Numbered from the stretch's first letter, positions 37,083 to 46,131 are shown. The stretch is 64,000 bases of DNA from Caldilinea sp. CFX5 (GCA_021405325.1 QWII01000037.1:1-64000), one strand, 5' to 3'. Numbers and translations: made by a program. The notes: a model not told the origin generated them from the letters alone.

Positions 37083-37196
37083 CAGGATCGCCCAGTTTCA
37101 CTCGTTGCTTGTGATTGAAAGGAGTAGTATTGCTGAAGTTATGGCAAGTATAACGCTGTTGGTGTTGTTTGTCAAAGCCGGCGGGGATGTGGGGGC

Positions 37197-37276
37197 GGGG
37201 GTACAGACACGGATTTAGGGAACGTGGATTCGGCGTAGTATTGATCCGTTCTCCCTAAATCCGCGTCTGTTACCCC
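37197..37276. repeat. imperfect inverted repeat at the end of the CUT1 operon
   Basis: Arms of about 27-31 bases (37197-37223 and 37246-37276) with a few mismatches. Both hold CGGATTTAGGG or its complement, a word shared with the repeat at 35416. The right arm covers the TAA stop of the MalG-type gene (37270-37272). It lies between this operon's last gene and the RbsA-like gene downstream. Confidence 0.78.
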
Positions 37277-38157
37277 TTCAACCCCGTCATCACCACGCCG
37301 CGAATCATCAACCGTTGGGCGAGAAAGAAGGCGACTAAGGTCGGAATGACCATCAAGAAGGACATGGCCATCATCAGCGGGATCTGCGTGTTATAGAGTT
37401 CACGGAAAAAGCTAATCCCCAGCGCCACCGTATATTTTTCCGGGTTGGTCAGGAAGATCAACGGGCCGTAAAAGTCATTCCAAACACCCTGGAAGGTAAA
37501 GACGGCCACCGTTGCCAGCGCCGGTTTACAAAGCGGCATCATGATCTGCCACCAGATGCGAAAGCGGTTGGCGCCGTCGAGAATGGCGGCTTCTTCCAAC
37601 TCAATCGGGATGGTCATGAAAAACTGGCGCAACAAAAAGATGTTAAAGGCGCCGCCGCCAAAGAAAGCCGGCACCGTCAGCGGATAGAAGGTATCGAGCC
37701 AGCCGATCTTGTTGTACATAATGTAGAGCGGGATCAACGTGACCGCGCCCGGCAACATGATCGAGGCCAGCACCAGCATAAACCAGAGGTCACGCCCCGG
37801 AAATTTGATGCGGGCAAAACCATAGGCGCAGAGCGAAGATGCGGCGATGGCGGCAAACGTAACCGTCCCGGTGATAAAGACCGTATTCCAGAGCCAGCGC
37901 GGAAAGTTCATCCCTTCATAAAACCAGCCATCGGGGAAATTTTGCCAGCGAAAGGTGCGGGGGATAAAGGTGGGCGGGAAGACATAGACCTCGGCATTTT
38001 CTTTGAGCGCTGTCGTAACCAGCCAGAAGAGCGGCAACAAAAAGACCAGCGCGCCGACCACCAAGAGCGCATAGATCACGAGAATGTAAAGCGTTTGCAA
38101 CGGACGGTCGAACCGAATGTCGCCCAGCCCTAGATAGCTTTCCTTACCTTCAACCAT
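37270..38157 (-). CDS. carbohydrate ABC transporter permease, MalG/UgpE type
   Basis: 295-residue inner-membrane permease: six helices, EAA loop ELEEAAILDGANRFRIW, C-terminus AQRLMIRGVVMTGLKG. Third gene of the operon with the MalF-type protein at 38265 and the binding protein at 39329. No ATPase gene is present. Confidence 0.92.
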   Translation of the reverse strand: MVEGKESYLGLGDIRFDRPLQTLYILVIYALLVVGALVFLLPLFWLVTTALKENAEVYVFPPTFIPRTFRWQNFPDGWFYEGMNFPRWLWNTVFITGTVTFAAIAASSLCAYGFARIKFPGRDLWFMLVLASIMLPGAVTLIPLYIMYNKIGWLDTFYPLTVPAFFGGGAFNIFLLRQFFMTIPIELEEAAILDGANRFRIWWQIMMPLCKPALATVAVFTFQGVWNDFYGPLIFLTNPEKYTVALGISFFRELYNTQIPLMMAMSFLMVIPTLVAFFLAQRLMIRGVVMTGLKG

Positions 38158-38238
38158 AAAGCGTATACCAATTCAATTATTTCAGCGATTATCCGCAATC
38201 ACTAGGACGATAGTGTTTCAGTTGAAAGACTGTAGAAA

Positions 38239-38259
38239 CCAACGACTTTTAGTCGTTGG
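38239..38259. repeat. short hairpin between two permease genes
   Basis: Nine-base perfect arms CCAACGACT (38239-38247) and AGTCGTTGG (38251-38259) with a three-base loop, in the 107-base gap between MalF- and MalG-type genes. No T-tract in the transcribed direction. Confidence 0.7.
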
Positions 38260-38264
38260 AGTCG

Positions 38265-39221
38265 TCACTTGACCTCAGTTTCATAGAAAACCCAGAGGGC
38301 GGAACTGCGGAAGACCAACAACGTCAGCAGCAGCACAACGGCCAACAAAAACCAGGCCATCGCCGCCGCCATGCCCATTTGGGTGAAACGGAAGGCCCGT
38401 TCATAGACCATCAAGCTGTAGAAATAGGTGGAAAAGAGCGGCCCGCCCTGCGTCAGGACAAAGGCTTCGGTGAAGTATTGGAAAGCGCCGATCAAGCCCA
38501 TGACCAGATTGAAGAAGATCGTCGGCGTCATCAACGGCAGGGTGATAAAGCGGAACAGTTGCCCGCCGTTGGCGCCGTCAATCTTGGCCGCTTCGTAAAA
38601 CGATTCGGGAATCCCCTGCAAGCCGGCCAGATAGACCACCATCCCGCCGCCGACGCCCCAGAGACTCATCAAGACCAGCGAGGCCAACGCTGATTCGGGT
38701 TCACCCAAGAAACGTGAGGTGGGCAGACCGACGCTCTTCAACATGGCGTTGATCAAGCCATAATCTGGGTTCAAGAGCCAGCCCCACAGCACCGCACTCG
38801 CCACCGCCGGCACAATGGTCGGCACGTAAAACGTCGTGCGGAAGAAGTTCATCCCGCGCACCCGCTGATTCAACAGCAGCGCCAACAGAAAACCGCCCAA
38901 GATCCCCAGCGGCACAGCCGTGATGGCATAGGTGAAAGTCACCTGACACGCCTGCCAGAAATTCGGCTCCTTGGTGAACATATTGACATAATTGCGCACG
39001 CCAATCCACTCCGGCGCGCGCAGAATCGGATATTTGGTAAAGCTAAAATACAACGAGGCCAACATCGGGCCAATCGTAAAGATCAACAGCCCCAAGACCA
39101 CCGGCATGATAAAGAGATAACCCTCAATCGTATCGCGCCGGCGCTTGGTGCCACCCAGACGCTGCCAGACAGACTTTTCACTTTTCACAGGGCGGGGGGA
39201 TGCGTTGGTTGCAACGGCCAT
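38265..39221 (-). CDS. carbohydrate ABC transporter permease, MalF/UgpA type
   Basis: 318 residues: a cytoplasmic N-terminal tail (KRRRDTIEGYLF), first helix IMPVVLGLLIFTIGPMLASL, EAA loop SFYEAAKIDGANGG, C-terminus FRSSALWVFYETEVK. Inner-membrane partner of the gene at 37270. Separated from the binding-protein gene by a gap full of short repeats. Confidence 0.92.
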   Translation of the reverse strand: MAVATNASPRPVKSEKSVWQRLGGTKRRRDTIEGYLFIMPVVLGLLIFTIGPMLASLYFSFTKYPILRAPEWIGVRNYVNMFTKEPNFWQACQVTFTYAITAVPLGILGGFLLALLLNQRVRGMNFFRTTFYVPTIVPAVASAVLWGWLLNPDYGLINAMLKSVGLPTSRFLGEPESALASLVLMSLWGVGGGMVVYLAGLQGIPESFYEAAKIDGANGGQLFRFITLPLMTPTIFFNLVMGLIGAFQYFTEAFVLTQGGPLFSTYFYSLMVYERAFRFTQMGMAAAMAWFLLAVVLLLTLLVFRSSALWVFYETEVK

Positions 39222-39247
39222 ACGGCCAACCTCCAGAGCAGTAGGTC

Positions 39248-39326
39248 AGTAAGACAGTAAGACAGTAGGATGGTTAGCCAGTTAATGTCGTACTGACTTA
39301 CTGACCCACTGTCTTACTGTCTTACT
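39248..39326. repeat. inverted repeat between binding-protein and permease genes
   Basis: 19-base perfect arms AGTAAGACAGTAAGACAGT (39248-39266) and its complement (39308-39326), with an alternative stem GGTCAGTAAG (39244-39253) / CTTACTGACC (39297-39306). It ends three bases from the binding-protein stop codon (39329-39331). Confidence 0.85.
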
Positions 39327-39328
39327 AT

Positions 39329-40681
39329 TTAAGCATTCTCATCCAGGCAGTTCTGAATGGTAGTGTCGGCTTCGACAAAGGCTTCTTCGGCGCCTTTTTC
39401 GCCGCGGATGACGGCTTCGAGAGCGGCGGAGTAGGCTTGGTTGACCACGCCGACATAAAAGCTGCCGCAGTCCGCCGGGTGATCCATCACCGGGAGGATG
39501 GCGTCATCGGCGCCGTTGACAAAGGCCATGAAGTTTTGCGGCGGGGTCTTTAGCCCTTGCGTCCATTCGCCCTTTTCGGCGATGGAACGGAGCAGCGGCA
39601 CGATGATTTCGGCCTGGGTCATCTTGGTCTGCACATCGGGGGTGATGATGTTCTTGACATATTGATAGGCCAGTTCCGGTTGCTTACCGCCGGAGTAGAC
39701 CGACATGCCCCAGGTGCCCATGCCAGTGCGGTGTTTGCCATCGGGCATGAGCGGCATCAGTTGCACATCCCACTCAAACTTGTCGCCCACATTGTCGCGG
39801 ATCGGGGTGCGCAGCGCTTGAATGTGGGTGTAGATCGCGGCGCGGCCCAGTTGGAAGGAGTCGCCGCCGACATCCAGGCCCAGCGGTTGGGCAATGTTGT
39901 GTTCCGTCCAGAGGTTGGCATAGGCTTGCAGCCCTTCGATGGTCTTGGGATCCGACCAGGTCGATTTGCCGTCGGCGAGAATCTGGCCGCCATAGCCCAC
40001 CACCCAGGGGTAGATGGTCGCCCACCAGCTCCAGGTGGCATTGGAGAGACCCCAGTACATGGGATTGCCATTGGCGTCCTTCTCCAGCGCGGTGATCTTC
40101 TGGCAATTAGTGACCAGATCTTCCCACGTCCAGGTGTCGGTCGGCAAGTCGGCGCCGGCCTGCTCGAAGAGCGTCTTGTTGTAATACATGGTGACAACAT
40201 CGAGGCCGGAGGGCAGGAAGTGGACTTCGTTATCGACCGTGCCCAGGCCAAGCATGGCCGGGAAGACATCGTTCAGGTCAACATCGGCATCGCCTTCGGT
40301 CAACGGCTTCAGGTCGAGCGAGACATCATTTTTGGCAAAGGGTACGGCAAAGAGGTCGGCGCTAAAGAAGACATCGGCCAGGGTGCCGGCCGCGGCCTGG
40401 GCATAGACCAGTTCGGCCAGATCGCCGCTGATGTATTCAAACTTGGTGGTGACTTCGGGGTATTTTTCCTTAGTGGCTTCGGTCAAGAACTCGTTGACCG
40501 GCTCCACTGGCGGTCCCTTTGCGATCATCACGCGTAATTCACCGGCCATCTTCGCCGGCGCACCTTCAGACGCTTCCTGCGACGGGGCGGCGGCTGGCGC
40601 CACACAAGCGGCCAACATGACACTGGCGCCGGCCACACCGGACACCTTCAGGAAAGCACGACGCGACAATTGGTTACTCAT
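39329..40681 (-). CDS. extracellular sugar-binding lipoprotein of an ABC importer
   Basis: 450 residues from the ATG at 40681, GGAGG nine bases upstream; the frame is open to 40723. Tat-like signal SRRAFLKVSGVAGASV with lipobox LAAC (Cys26), then an Ala/Pro/Ser spacer and a family 1 binding domain (LRVMIAKGPPVEPVNEF, VVTMYYNKTLFEQAGADLPT, FQLGRAAIYTHIQAL). First gene of the operon to 37270. Ligand unknown. Confidence 0.92.
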   Translation of the reverse strand: MSNQLSRRAFLKVSGVAGASVMLAACVAPAAAPSQEASEGAPAKMAGELRVMIAKGPPVEPVNEFLTEATKEKYPEVTTKFEYISGDLAELVYAQAAAGTLADVFFSADLFAVPFAKNDVSLDLKPLTEGDADVDLNDVFPAMLGLGTVDNEVHFLPSGLDVVTMYYNKTLFEQAGADLPTDTWTWEDLVTNCQKITALEKDANGNPMYWGLSNATWSWWATIYPWVVGYGGQILADGKSTWSDPKTIEGLQAYANLWTEHNIAQPLGLDVGGDSFQLGRAAIYTHIQALRTPIRDNVGDKFEWDVQLMPLMPDGKHRTGMGTWGMSVYSGGKQPELAYQYVKNIITPDVQTKMTQAEIIVPLLRSIAEKGEWTQGLKTPPQNFMAFVNGADDAILPVMDHPADCGSFYVGVVNQAYSAALEAVIRGEKGAEEAFVEADTTIQNCLDENA

Positions 40682-41020
40682 TGTTTGATTCCTCCACGGT
40701 TTTGTGATTTGTGAATTCGACATGCGTTGGCTACAAGAATCGTTTGCAACACGGTAACGACCAATCTCGCGCCAAAGCAGTTAGCGACCAACTTGGCGCG
40801 TGGTAGTTACACAAAAATTGTATATACAGCAAAATCGACACTTACGACAGGGGCGTCGTGGTAGATAGGTAAGATGGGAAGATTTTGCTACATTGCCCAG
40901 ATTTGCCATTCACTCTTTCTACGAATAGACTTAGTATAAACACTTTCGGCAGGAGTGTCAAACAACAACAATATCTTCATCTCCTCATGCGCTTTAGGCT
41001 CGTTACGAAAGGAATTCGTC
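40682..41020. other. divergent intergenic region with an inverted repeat
   Basis: 339 bases between the binding-protein gene (left) and a PhyH gene (right). It contains an inverted repeat CGCGCCAA (40768-40775) / TTGGCGCG (40793-40800), and an imperfect direct repeat TAACGACCAA / TAGCGACCAA; the word TTAGCGACCA recurs in the hairpin at 56830. AT-rich sequence at 40809-40835 could hold a leftward promoter, but I could not settle on -35/-10 boxes. Confidence 0.45.
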
Positions 41021-41800
41021 ATGCCACAAACAACGCCAGTCGTGCGTCCACTGACTTTGACCGAGAATGAATGCTATTTTTACCGTGAATATGGCTATCT
41101 GCTGCTGCCCAACTTTCTTGACGATACGGTGGTCGCCCCACTACGCGAACAGGTGTTGGATGTCCTCGAAGCCAACGGCATCAGCCGGGCGCAACTGGAT
41201 CACGCCAGCGACACCGCCGATAAGCTGCGCCAGAACCCCCAATATCTCGCCGGTTCACTGCTGGATGCGTTGATCAATGGGCCGCAGACAATGGCAATCG
41301 CCTCACAGTTGATCGGCGGGCAGGCCGTGCGTTATCTCCCCTTTACCGCCGTGAAAGCGGGTGGCGGCGGCGGCCAGTTTCACTTTCACCAGGACAACAA
41401 CTATACCCAACACGACCCGGCGCTGGGGTCGATCAACATCTGGGTGGCGCTGGTCGATATGACGCCGGAGAACGGTTGTCTTCAGATGGTTCCCGCCTCG
41501 CACAAAGCCGGCGTCCTCGATTGGGAAAATGCCGGCGACGGCGACGCCCACCGCAAAGTTAAGCTGGATCCCCAGACCTTTTTACCTATCCGTATGCGGG
41601 CCGGCGACGCCGTCGCCTTTACCCGCCTCACCGTCCACGGCAGCGGACCAAATCATACCAGTCAAGCCCGCGTTGCCTATGGTCTACAGTATCACCGGGA
41701 AGATGTCAGCTATTTTGATGCGCGCGACAACCAGTGGAAACTGCTTGTCGAAAACCGCCGCTTCCAGACCGAACCGGTGGCGAAATTGGGGCCGCAGTAG
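41021..41800 (+). CDS. phytanoyl-CoA dioxygenase (PhyH)-family protein
   Basis: 259 residues; the ATG at 41021 has AAAGGAA six bases upstream, and the open frame from 40955 is not needed. A double-stranded beta-helix Fe(II)/2-oxoglutarate oxygenase: N-terminal FYREYGYLLLPNFLDD, iron ligands His and Asp in FHFHQDNNY, distal His in LTVHGSGPNHTSQARVAY (with the Arg that binds 2-oxoglutarate). Substrate unknown. First of a PhyH cluster (41854, 48861 and the broken 49803). Confidence 0.87.
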   Translation: MPQTTPVVRPLTLTENECYFYREYGYLLLPNFLDDTVVAPLREQVLDVLEANGISRAQLDHASDTADKLRQNPQYLAGSLLDALINGPQTMAIASQLIGGQAVRYLPFTAVKAGGGGGQFHFHQDNNYTQHDPALGSINIWVALVDMTPENGCLQMVPASHKAGVLDWENAGDGDAHRKVKLDPQTFLPIRMRAGDAVAFTRLTVHGSGPNHTSQARVAYGLQYHREDVSYFDARDNQWKLLVENRRFQTEPVAKLGPQ

Positions 41801-41853
41801 GCAGAAACAAATTCTCACCGCAAAGACGCAAAGTTCGCAGAGGAAGGTACGCT

Positions 41854-42819
41854 ATGCAACTTACCCATCAAGAGATCGATCAATTTCACCAACTCGGTTA
41901 TGTCGTCAAACCTGCCATCTTCAGTCAGGCGGCCATGCAGCCGATCAAAGAGGCCATCGACGAGATGGTGGATCGCAAGGCGCGCCAGTTGCACGCCGAT
42001 GGGAAACTGGCCGACATCTGTGCTGACGCCCCCTTTGAAACCCGACTGGCCGAGATTCAAACCGTGGACAAGGCGGCGGCCCAGGCCATTGTCGGGTACA
42101 TCTGGGGCAAGGGGGGTGGCGGCTACAGCGGGCCGGCCATGCTGGCGATGTTGCGCCACGAACCGCTGCTCGGCTGTATTATGTCGTTGATCGGCGCGGA
42201 CATTGTCGGCTCATCGGTCTATCGCATCCGCCCCAAGATGCCGCACTGGGAGCGGGGTGAAGTGCCGTGGCATCAAGATTCGGGCTACTTCCTGCCCCAC
42301 TGCGACACCCATCTGATTGTCACCTGTTGGGTGCCGCTGGTCGATGCCACGCTGGAAAATGGCTGTCTTTGGGTGCTGCCCCGGTCGCACCAGACCGGCA
42401 TTCTCACCCACTATCGGGGCGGGCATGGCGGCTATCTGGAGATCATCGACCCCGATCTGCCGCCGGTCGAGCCGATCCCCGTGCCGATGCGCGCCGGCAG
42501 CGTCCTCTTTATGACCAATCTGACGCCCCACGCCTCTTTTGAAAATCAGACCAACCAGGTGCGCTGGAGCCTCGATCTCCGCTACCAGAGTATGAGCGCC
42601 CCCAACAACCTCGACGAAGCCCCCACCGACGTTACCCCCGAACGCGACCCGGTGACAATGGCCTGCTATCCCCCCGAAGCCGATTTTGTCATCCGCGATT
42701 CCCACCACCCCGAACGCGAAATCCGCTCGCCGGACGCGTTCAACCAGTTGCGGGAACGCTTCAATTCCGCCAAGGTCTACTCGCCGGGGCGGGGGTGGAA
42801 GTCGCTTCAAGAAGGGTAA
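41854..42819 (+). CDS. phytanoyl-CoA dioxygenase (PhyH)-family protein
   Basis: 321 residues from the ATG at 41854 behind GAGGAAGG; the frame is open from 41734 but overlaps the upstream gene. Non-haem iron site: His-x-Asp in VPWHQDSGYF, distal His in LTPHASFENQTNQVRWSLDL. It differs from the 41021 protein in having an extra C-terminal 60 residues (FVIRDSHHPEREI...). Probably co-transcribed with it, 53 bases downstream. Substrate unknown. Confidence 0.87.
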   Translation: MQLTHQEIDQFHQLGYVVKPAIFSQAAMQPIKEAIDEMVDRKARQLHADGKLADICADAPFETRLAEIQTVDKAAAQAIVGYIWGKGGGGYSGPAMLAMLRHEPLLGCIMSLIGADIVGSSVYRIRPKMPHWERGEVPWHQDSGYFLPHCDTHLIVTCWVPLVDATLENGCLWVLPRSHQTGILTHYRGGHGGYLEIIDPDLPPVEPIPVPMRAGSVLFMTNLTPHASFENQTNQVRWSLDLRYQSMSAPNNLDEAPTDVTPERDPVTMACYPPEADFVIRDSHHPEREIRSPDAFNQLRERFNSAKVYSPGRGWKSLQEG

Positions 42820-42824
42820 AGGTA

Positions 42825-42978
42825 GCGTGCGTGGCACTGACCAAGACCGCTTGCTTGACAAGACCAACCGGTGGTCAGTGCCACGCACGCGGGTAGACCG
42901 CGACACCAAGCCGCGTGCGTGGCACTGACCAGAAGTCAGCAAGGTATTGTCAGCGGTCTTGGTCAGTGCCACGCACGC
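42825..42978. repeat. 154-base double-hairpin element, left copy
   Basis: Two successive hairpins whose arms are GCGTGCGTGGCACTGACCA and its complement: 42825-42843/42872-42890 and 42913-42931/42960-42978. A second copy of the same length and orientation lies at 46443-46596. Arms are nearly identical between copies, loops diverged. It begins five bases after the PhyH stop codon. It looks like a small non-autonomous mobile (MITE/REP-like) element. No gene inside. Confidence 0.88.
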
Positions 42979-42997
42979 TCCTATCGGTATGCGACGT

Positions 42998-43026
42998 TTG
43001 CGTAAGTCCCTTCCTTTTCGTATAAT
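42998..43026 (+). promoter_or_regulatory. sigma-70-type promoter of the NACHT-FGE gene
   Basis: -35 TTGCGT (42998-43003), 17-base spacer, -10 TATAAT (43021-43026). It lies between the left 154-base element and the gene at 43207, giving a leader of about 175 bases that contains the hairpin at 43108-43178. Confidence 0.65.
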
Positions 43027-43107
43027 GGATGGTGGGTTATCACCGATGCCGCCCGTGGCCCAACCCGTCACTTGACCCACGATAATGCTGTTATGTTGCC
43101 TGAAACC

Positions 43108-43178
43108 TATCACCGCGAATCCTGAGATTAGCGAATCTTTCTGCGGTAAATTCGCGAATCCTGGGATTCGCGGTGATA
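43108..43178. repeat. inverted repeat in the leader of the NACHT-FGE gene
   Basis: 29-base arms (43108-43136 and 43150-43178) around 13 bases, a few mismatches; both arms contain GCGAATCC-type words. It ends 28 bases before the start codon, so it could affect translation or leader stability. Confidence 0.8.
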
Positions 43179-43206
43179 TTCCAGCGATCTACCCGTGAGG
43201 ATAAGT

Positions 43207-45861
43207 ATGACTCCCGATCCGCAAACAACACCAACAAGTAGCGAACCAACCATTGCACCCTCCCACGCCACTGCACCAGCAAGTACGAGCATTGGCGGCA
43301 ACGTCACCACCAATGGCGGTGCTGTGGTGGGGCGCGACCAATACAACTACATCTTTCAACTCGGCCAACTTTACCGCCAGCCCACCGACCCGCTCGACGC
43401 TACCCAGCTGGCGGCGCAGATCACTGAATACCTGACCTGGCTGGAAGAGAGCACGCGCACCATTGAACTGCGTGGCATTTCGGCGCGCGACACACGGGTC
43501 TCGCTGCCGTTGGCTGAGATCTTTGTTCCGCTGCGGGCTGAAGTGACGGATCAACGTCGCCACGGCGAAGAACGGCAAATTGACTTGGATCAAGTGCTGA
43601 CTGTAGGCGAACGGCTGGCGGTCATTGGCGGCCCGGGGTCGGGCAAAAGCACCGTCTTGCAATACATTGCCTGGGTTCTGGCAACCGCTTTGCTTGACAA
43701 CGATGGTTCTTGGGCGGAACAAAAGTTGGGGTTGAGGCTCGCCGCCGACAACCCGCTGCCGCCGCTCCCTCTCTATCTGCCCTTGAGCGCCTATGCCCGC
43801 CTGCGCTTTCGCCCCAGCCAGGAGAACGACGCGCTCACCTTCCCTGACTTTATTCAGCGCTATTTGCGCCAGAGCCATTGCAACATTGGGGGGCTGCCAC
43901 CAGACTTCTTTGCGCGTCTCCTCCAGAGCGGACGGAGCATCATTCTCCTCCTCGACGGTCTGGACGAGGTGGCAGATGAAAAACAGCGCGAGATTGTCAC
44001 CCAAACCATTGAGCGGCTGGTCGCCGGTCGCAAACAGATTCGGACTGTCGTCACCTGCCGTTCGGTTGCCTACAAGGGGCAGGCGATGTTGACCCGCGAT
44101 TTCCGCCAGGTCACCGTCCAACCGCTGGATCGGGCGCATGTCAAACGGCTGGTGCAACAAGCCTACGGCGCCGTTTACAGCGCCAACCAGGCCGAACAGG
44201 CAGCGCGCACAACCGAATTGCTGGCCGGCATCGACCGCTTGGAAGGCGAACATGCCCGCCGCCAGCGCGACCGCAAATCGCACTTGATCAACAGCCCGTT
44301 GCTGGTGCGTATGTTGCTGATCGTCCATCTCAACGACCGCAAGTTACCCCAACACCGCGCTGATCTTTACCGCCGCTTTGTCGAGACCATTCTCAATTCC
44401 GAACATGTGTGGGACCGGGAAGTGGCGCACGAGTTGAGCGGCCTGCGTGGCAACAACCTCGCCTTGATGAGCCATCTGGCCTTTGCCATGCACCGCAAAG
44501 GCGAAGCGCAAGGGCGTGAGGTTGAACTGGAAACGCTGCGGGCGTTGTTGGCGCCCGATTACGTGGCGGAGACGCCGGCCTTTTTACAGTTGATCCATCT
44601 GCGTGGCACATTGGTTGAAGAACGCGACGGTTTTTACCGTTTTCTCCACCTCGCCTTCCAGGAATATCTGGCCGCCCGCTATCTGGCGGTGGAGTATTGG
44701 CGCAATACAGATATGATACAAACCGTTGACTTCGTAGCCCAGCAGGCGCCAAACAGTTGGTGGCGTGAGGTGGCGACCTTGTTGCCCGGCTATCTGCGCG
44801 AAGAGTCGCCGCTCAATGCCAAACGAGTGATCAGCGCCCTAGCGGCGCTGCCGGAATGGCAAGCGGTGGTCGCTACCTGGTCGCCCAATGTGCAACTGGC
44901 TGCTGCAGAAATCGCCGCTACCGCAACGCTGGAATGGGTTCATGACGATGAAGCTTTACGCCAGGCGTTGGTGGAGCGGTTGATGCATTTTTTTAAGACC
45001 CCGTCCCTGCTCAACCAAACCCAACCCCGGCTGCGGGCGTTGGCCGGTCGCGCCTTGGCCGCGTTGGGCGATCCCCGTTTCCGCGCCGATGCTTGGTTTC
45101 TACCCGATGACTCCATGTTAGGCTTTGTCGAAATGTCCGCTGGAACATTTGTTATGGGGGAAGATGAAGAAGCGCATAAAGTCACCCTGCCCACTTTCTA
45201 CATCGCCCGCTACCCTGTGACGGTCGCCCAGTTTCGCGCCTTTGTAGAAGCAACGGGTGAGCAACCCAGGTGGGCCGACCTAACTGAGCCAGACAACCAC
45301 CCGGTGCGCAATGTCACCTGGTTTGAGGCGACGCGCTATTGCCAATGGTTGACCGGGCGGTTGCGCGCTTGGGCCAAAACACCGGCGCCACTGGCTGAAA
45401 AGTTGGCGCAGGGCTGGCAGGTCATGTTGCCCAGCGAGGCAGAATGGGAGAGAGCCACACGCGGCAGCAAGGGGCGACATTATCCGTGGGGCGATGAGAA
45501 AGTCGACCCCAACCGGGCTAACTACAAAGAAACCGGCACCGGAACGACCAGCGCCGTAGGCTGTTTCCCCGCCGGTGCCACGCCCGAAGGGGTCGAAGAC
45601 CTTAGCGGCAATGTGTGGGAATGGACAAGAAGCCGTTACATGGCGTATCCTTATCCCAGCGATGAGCAAGAGCGCAGCAAACGGGAGTGGGTTCAGGTCG
45701 AGGGGGTCAAGACCAGCAACAAGTTTGTACTACGCGGCGGATCATTTTACGATAATGTAAGTAATATGCGTGCGCCGCGGCGTGACCTCGGCCTCGCTGA
45801 CGGCATCAGCGTCAGCTACGGTATTCGATTGGTGGTGGGCGGTGCTGCCCCTGTCAGTTGA
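43207..45861 (+). CDS. NACHT-type NTPase with C-terminal FGE/C-type-lectin-like domain; putative DGR target
   Basis: 884 residues; the ATG at 43207 follows GAGG. Order: a low-complexity N-terminus; a GGNVTTNGGAVVGRDQ motif (30-45) common in bacterial STAND/conflict proteins; NACHT NTPase with Walker A GGPGSGKST (141-149) and Walker B IILLLDGLDEV (about 245-255); helical region to about 630; formylglycine-generating-enzyme-like fold (636-880: GTFVMGEDEEAHKVTLPTFY, WFEATRYCQWL, LPSEAEWERATRG, LSGNVWEW, LRGGSF). The catalytic Cys pair of true FGEs is absent, so it is a binding domain. Its last part (855-882) matches the downstream A-rich repeat and would vary at residues 861-863, 866 and 868-870. 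Likely an NLR-like sensor in defence or self-recognition; that role is inference. Confidence 0.88.
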   Translation: MTPDPQTTPTSSEPTIAPSHATAPASTSIGGNVTTNGGAVVGRDQYNYIFQLGQLYRQPTDPLDATQLAAQITEYLTWLEESTRTIELRGISARDTRVSLPLAEIFVPLRAEVTDQRRHGEERQIDLDQVLTVGERLAVIGGPGSGKSTVLQYIAWVLATALLDNDGSWAEQKLGLRLAADNPLPPLPLYLPLSAYARLRFRPSQENDALTFPDFIQRYLRQSHCNIGGLPPDFFARLLQSGRSIILLLDGLDEVADEKQREIVTQTIERLVAGRKQIRTVVTCRSVAYKGQAMLTRDFRQVTVQPLDRAHVKRLVQQAYGAVYSANQAEQAARTTELLAGIDRLEGEHARRQRDRKSHLINSPLLVRMLLIVHLNDRKLPQHRADLYRRFVETILNSEHVWDREVAHELSGLRGNNLALMSHLAFAMHRKGEAQGREVELETLRALLAPDYVAETPAFLQLIHLRGTLVEERDGFYRFLHLAFQEYLAARYLAVEYWRNTDMIQTVDFVAQQAPNSWWREVATLLPGYLREESPLNAKRVISALAALPEWQAVVATWSPNVQLAAAEIAATATLEWVHDDEALRQALVERLMHFFKTPSLLNQTQPRLRALAGRALAALGDPRFRADAWFLPDDSMLGFVEMSAGTFVMGEDEEAHKVTLPTFYIARYPVTVAQFRAFVEATGEQPRWADLTEPDNHPVRNVTWFEATRYCQWLTGRLRAWAKTPAPLAEKLAQGWQVMLPSEAEWERATRGSKGRHYPWGDEKVDPNRANYKETGTGTTSAVGCFPAGATPEGVEDLSGNVWEWTRSRYMAYPYPSDEQERSKREWVQVEGVKTSNKFVLRGGSFYDNVSNMRAPRRDLGLADGISVSYGIRLVVGGAAPVS
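45768..45851 (+). repeat. putative DGR variable repeat (VR)
   Basis: 84 bases at the 3' end of the NACHT-FGE gene aligning without gaps to 46132-46215 (offset 364). There are 13 differences: ten at bases that are A in the downstream copy (A to G seven times, A to T three times), and three non-A differences grouped at 45817, 45823 and 45828. The last 23 bases are identical and G/C/T only. It encodes the C-type-lectin-like ligand-binding edge. Confidence 0.85.
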
Positions 45862-46007
45862 ACCTCTGAATCTCTGGCGCATCTGAACTATGAGCTGGCT
45901 CTGTTACTCTGTCTCTCTGGTTTTCAACCTAACCACAAAGTGGCGGTCAAGGCGTGATCTGCCCAATACCGCCGAGGGCGGTCGAATTTTTGGAAAATCA
46001 TCCCCTT

Positions 46008-46066
46008 CGCTCGGAGCCGGTCCGTGACCGGCGACCCGACCGCCGGTCACGGACCGGCTCCGAGCG
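46008..46066. repeat. 26-base perfect hairpin between VR and TR
   Basis: Arms 46008-46033 and 46041-46066, loop ACCCGAC. Core GCCGGTCCGTGACCGGCG. The hairpin at 58615-58680 has the same core with two compensating changes (GCCAGTCCGTGACTGGCG). Confidence 0.88.
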
Positions 46067-46131
46067 GGGAACTTACTCCTTTGGCAATCCCGGTTGTCCT
46101 GGGCAGCCGTTATTGCAGGGGCTGGTTGATA

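Noticed and set aside
39557..40537. 326-codon rightward open frame
   Set aside because: Antisense to the sugar-binding protein at 39329-40681; no family features.
42211..43113. 300-codon leftward open frame
   Set aside because: It overlaps the PhyH gene in antisense and runs through the hairpin element and promoter.
43189..44328. 379-codon leftward open frame
   Set aside because: It is entirely antisense to the NACHT domain with its intact Walker motifs.
43207..45861. Formylglycine-generating (sulfatase-activating) enzyme
   Set aside because: The FGE-like domain lacks the catalytic cysteine pair and is fused to a NACHT NTPase, so it is read as a binding domain.
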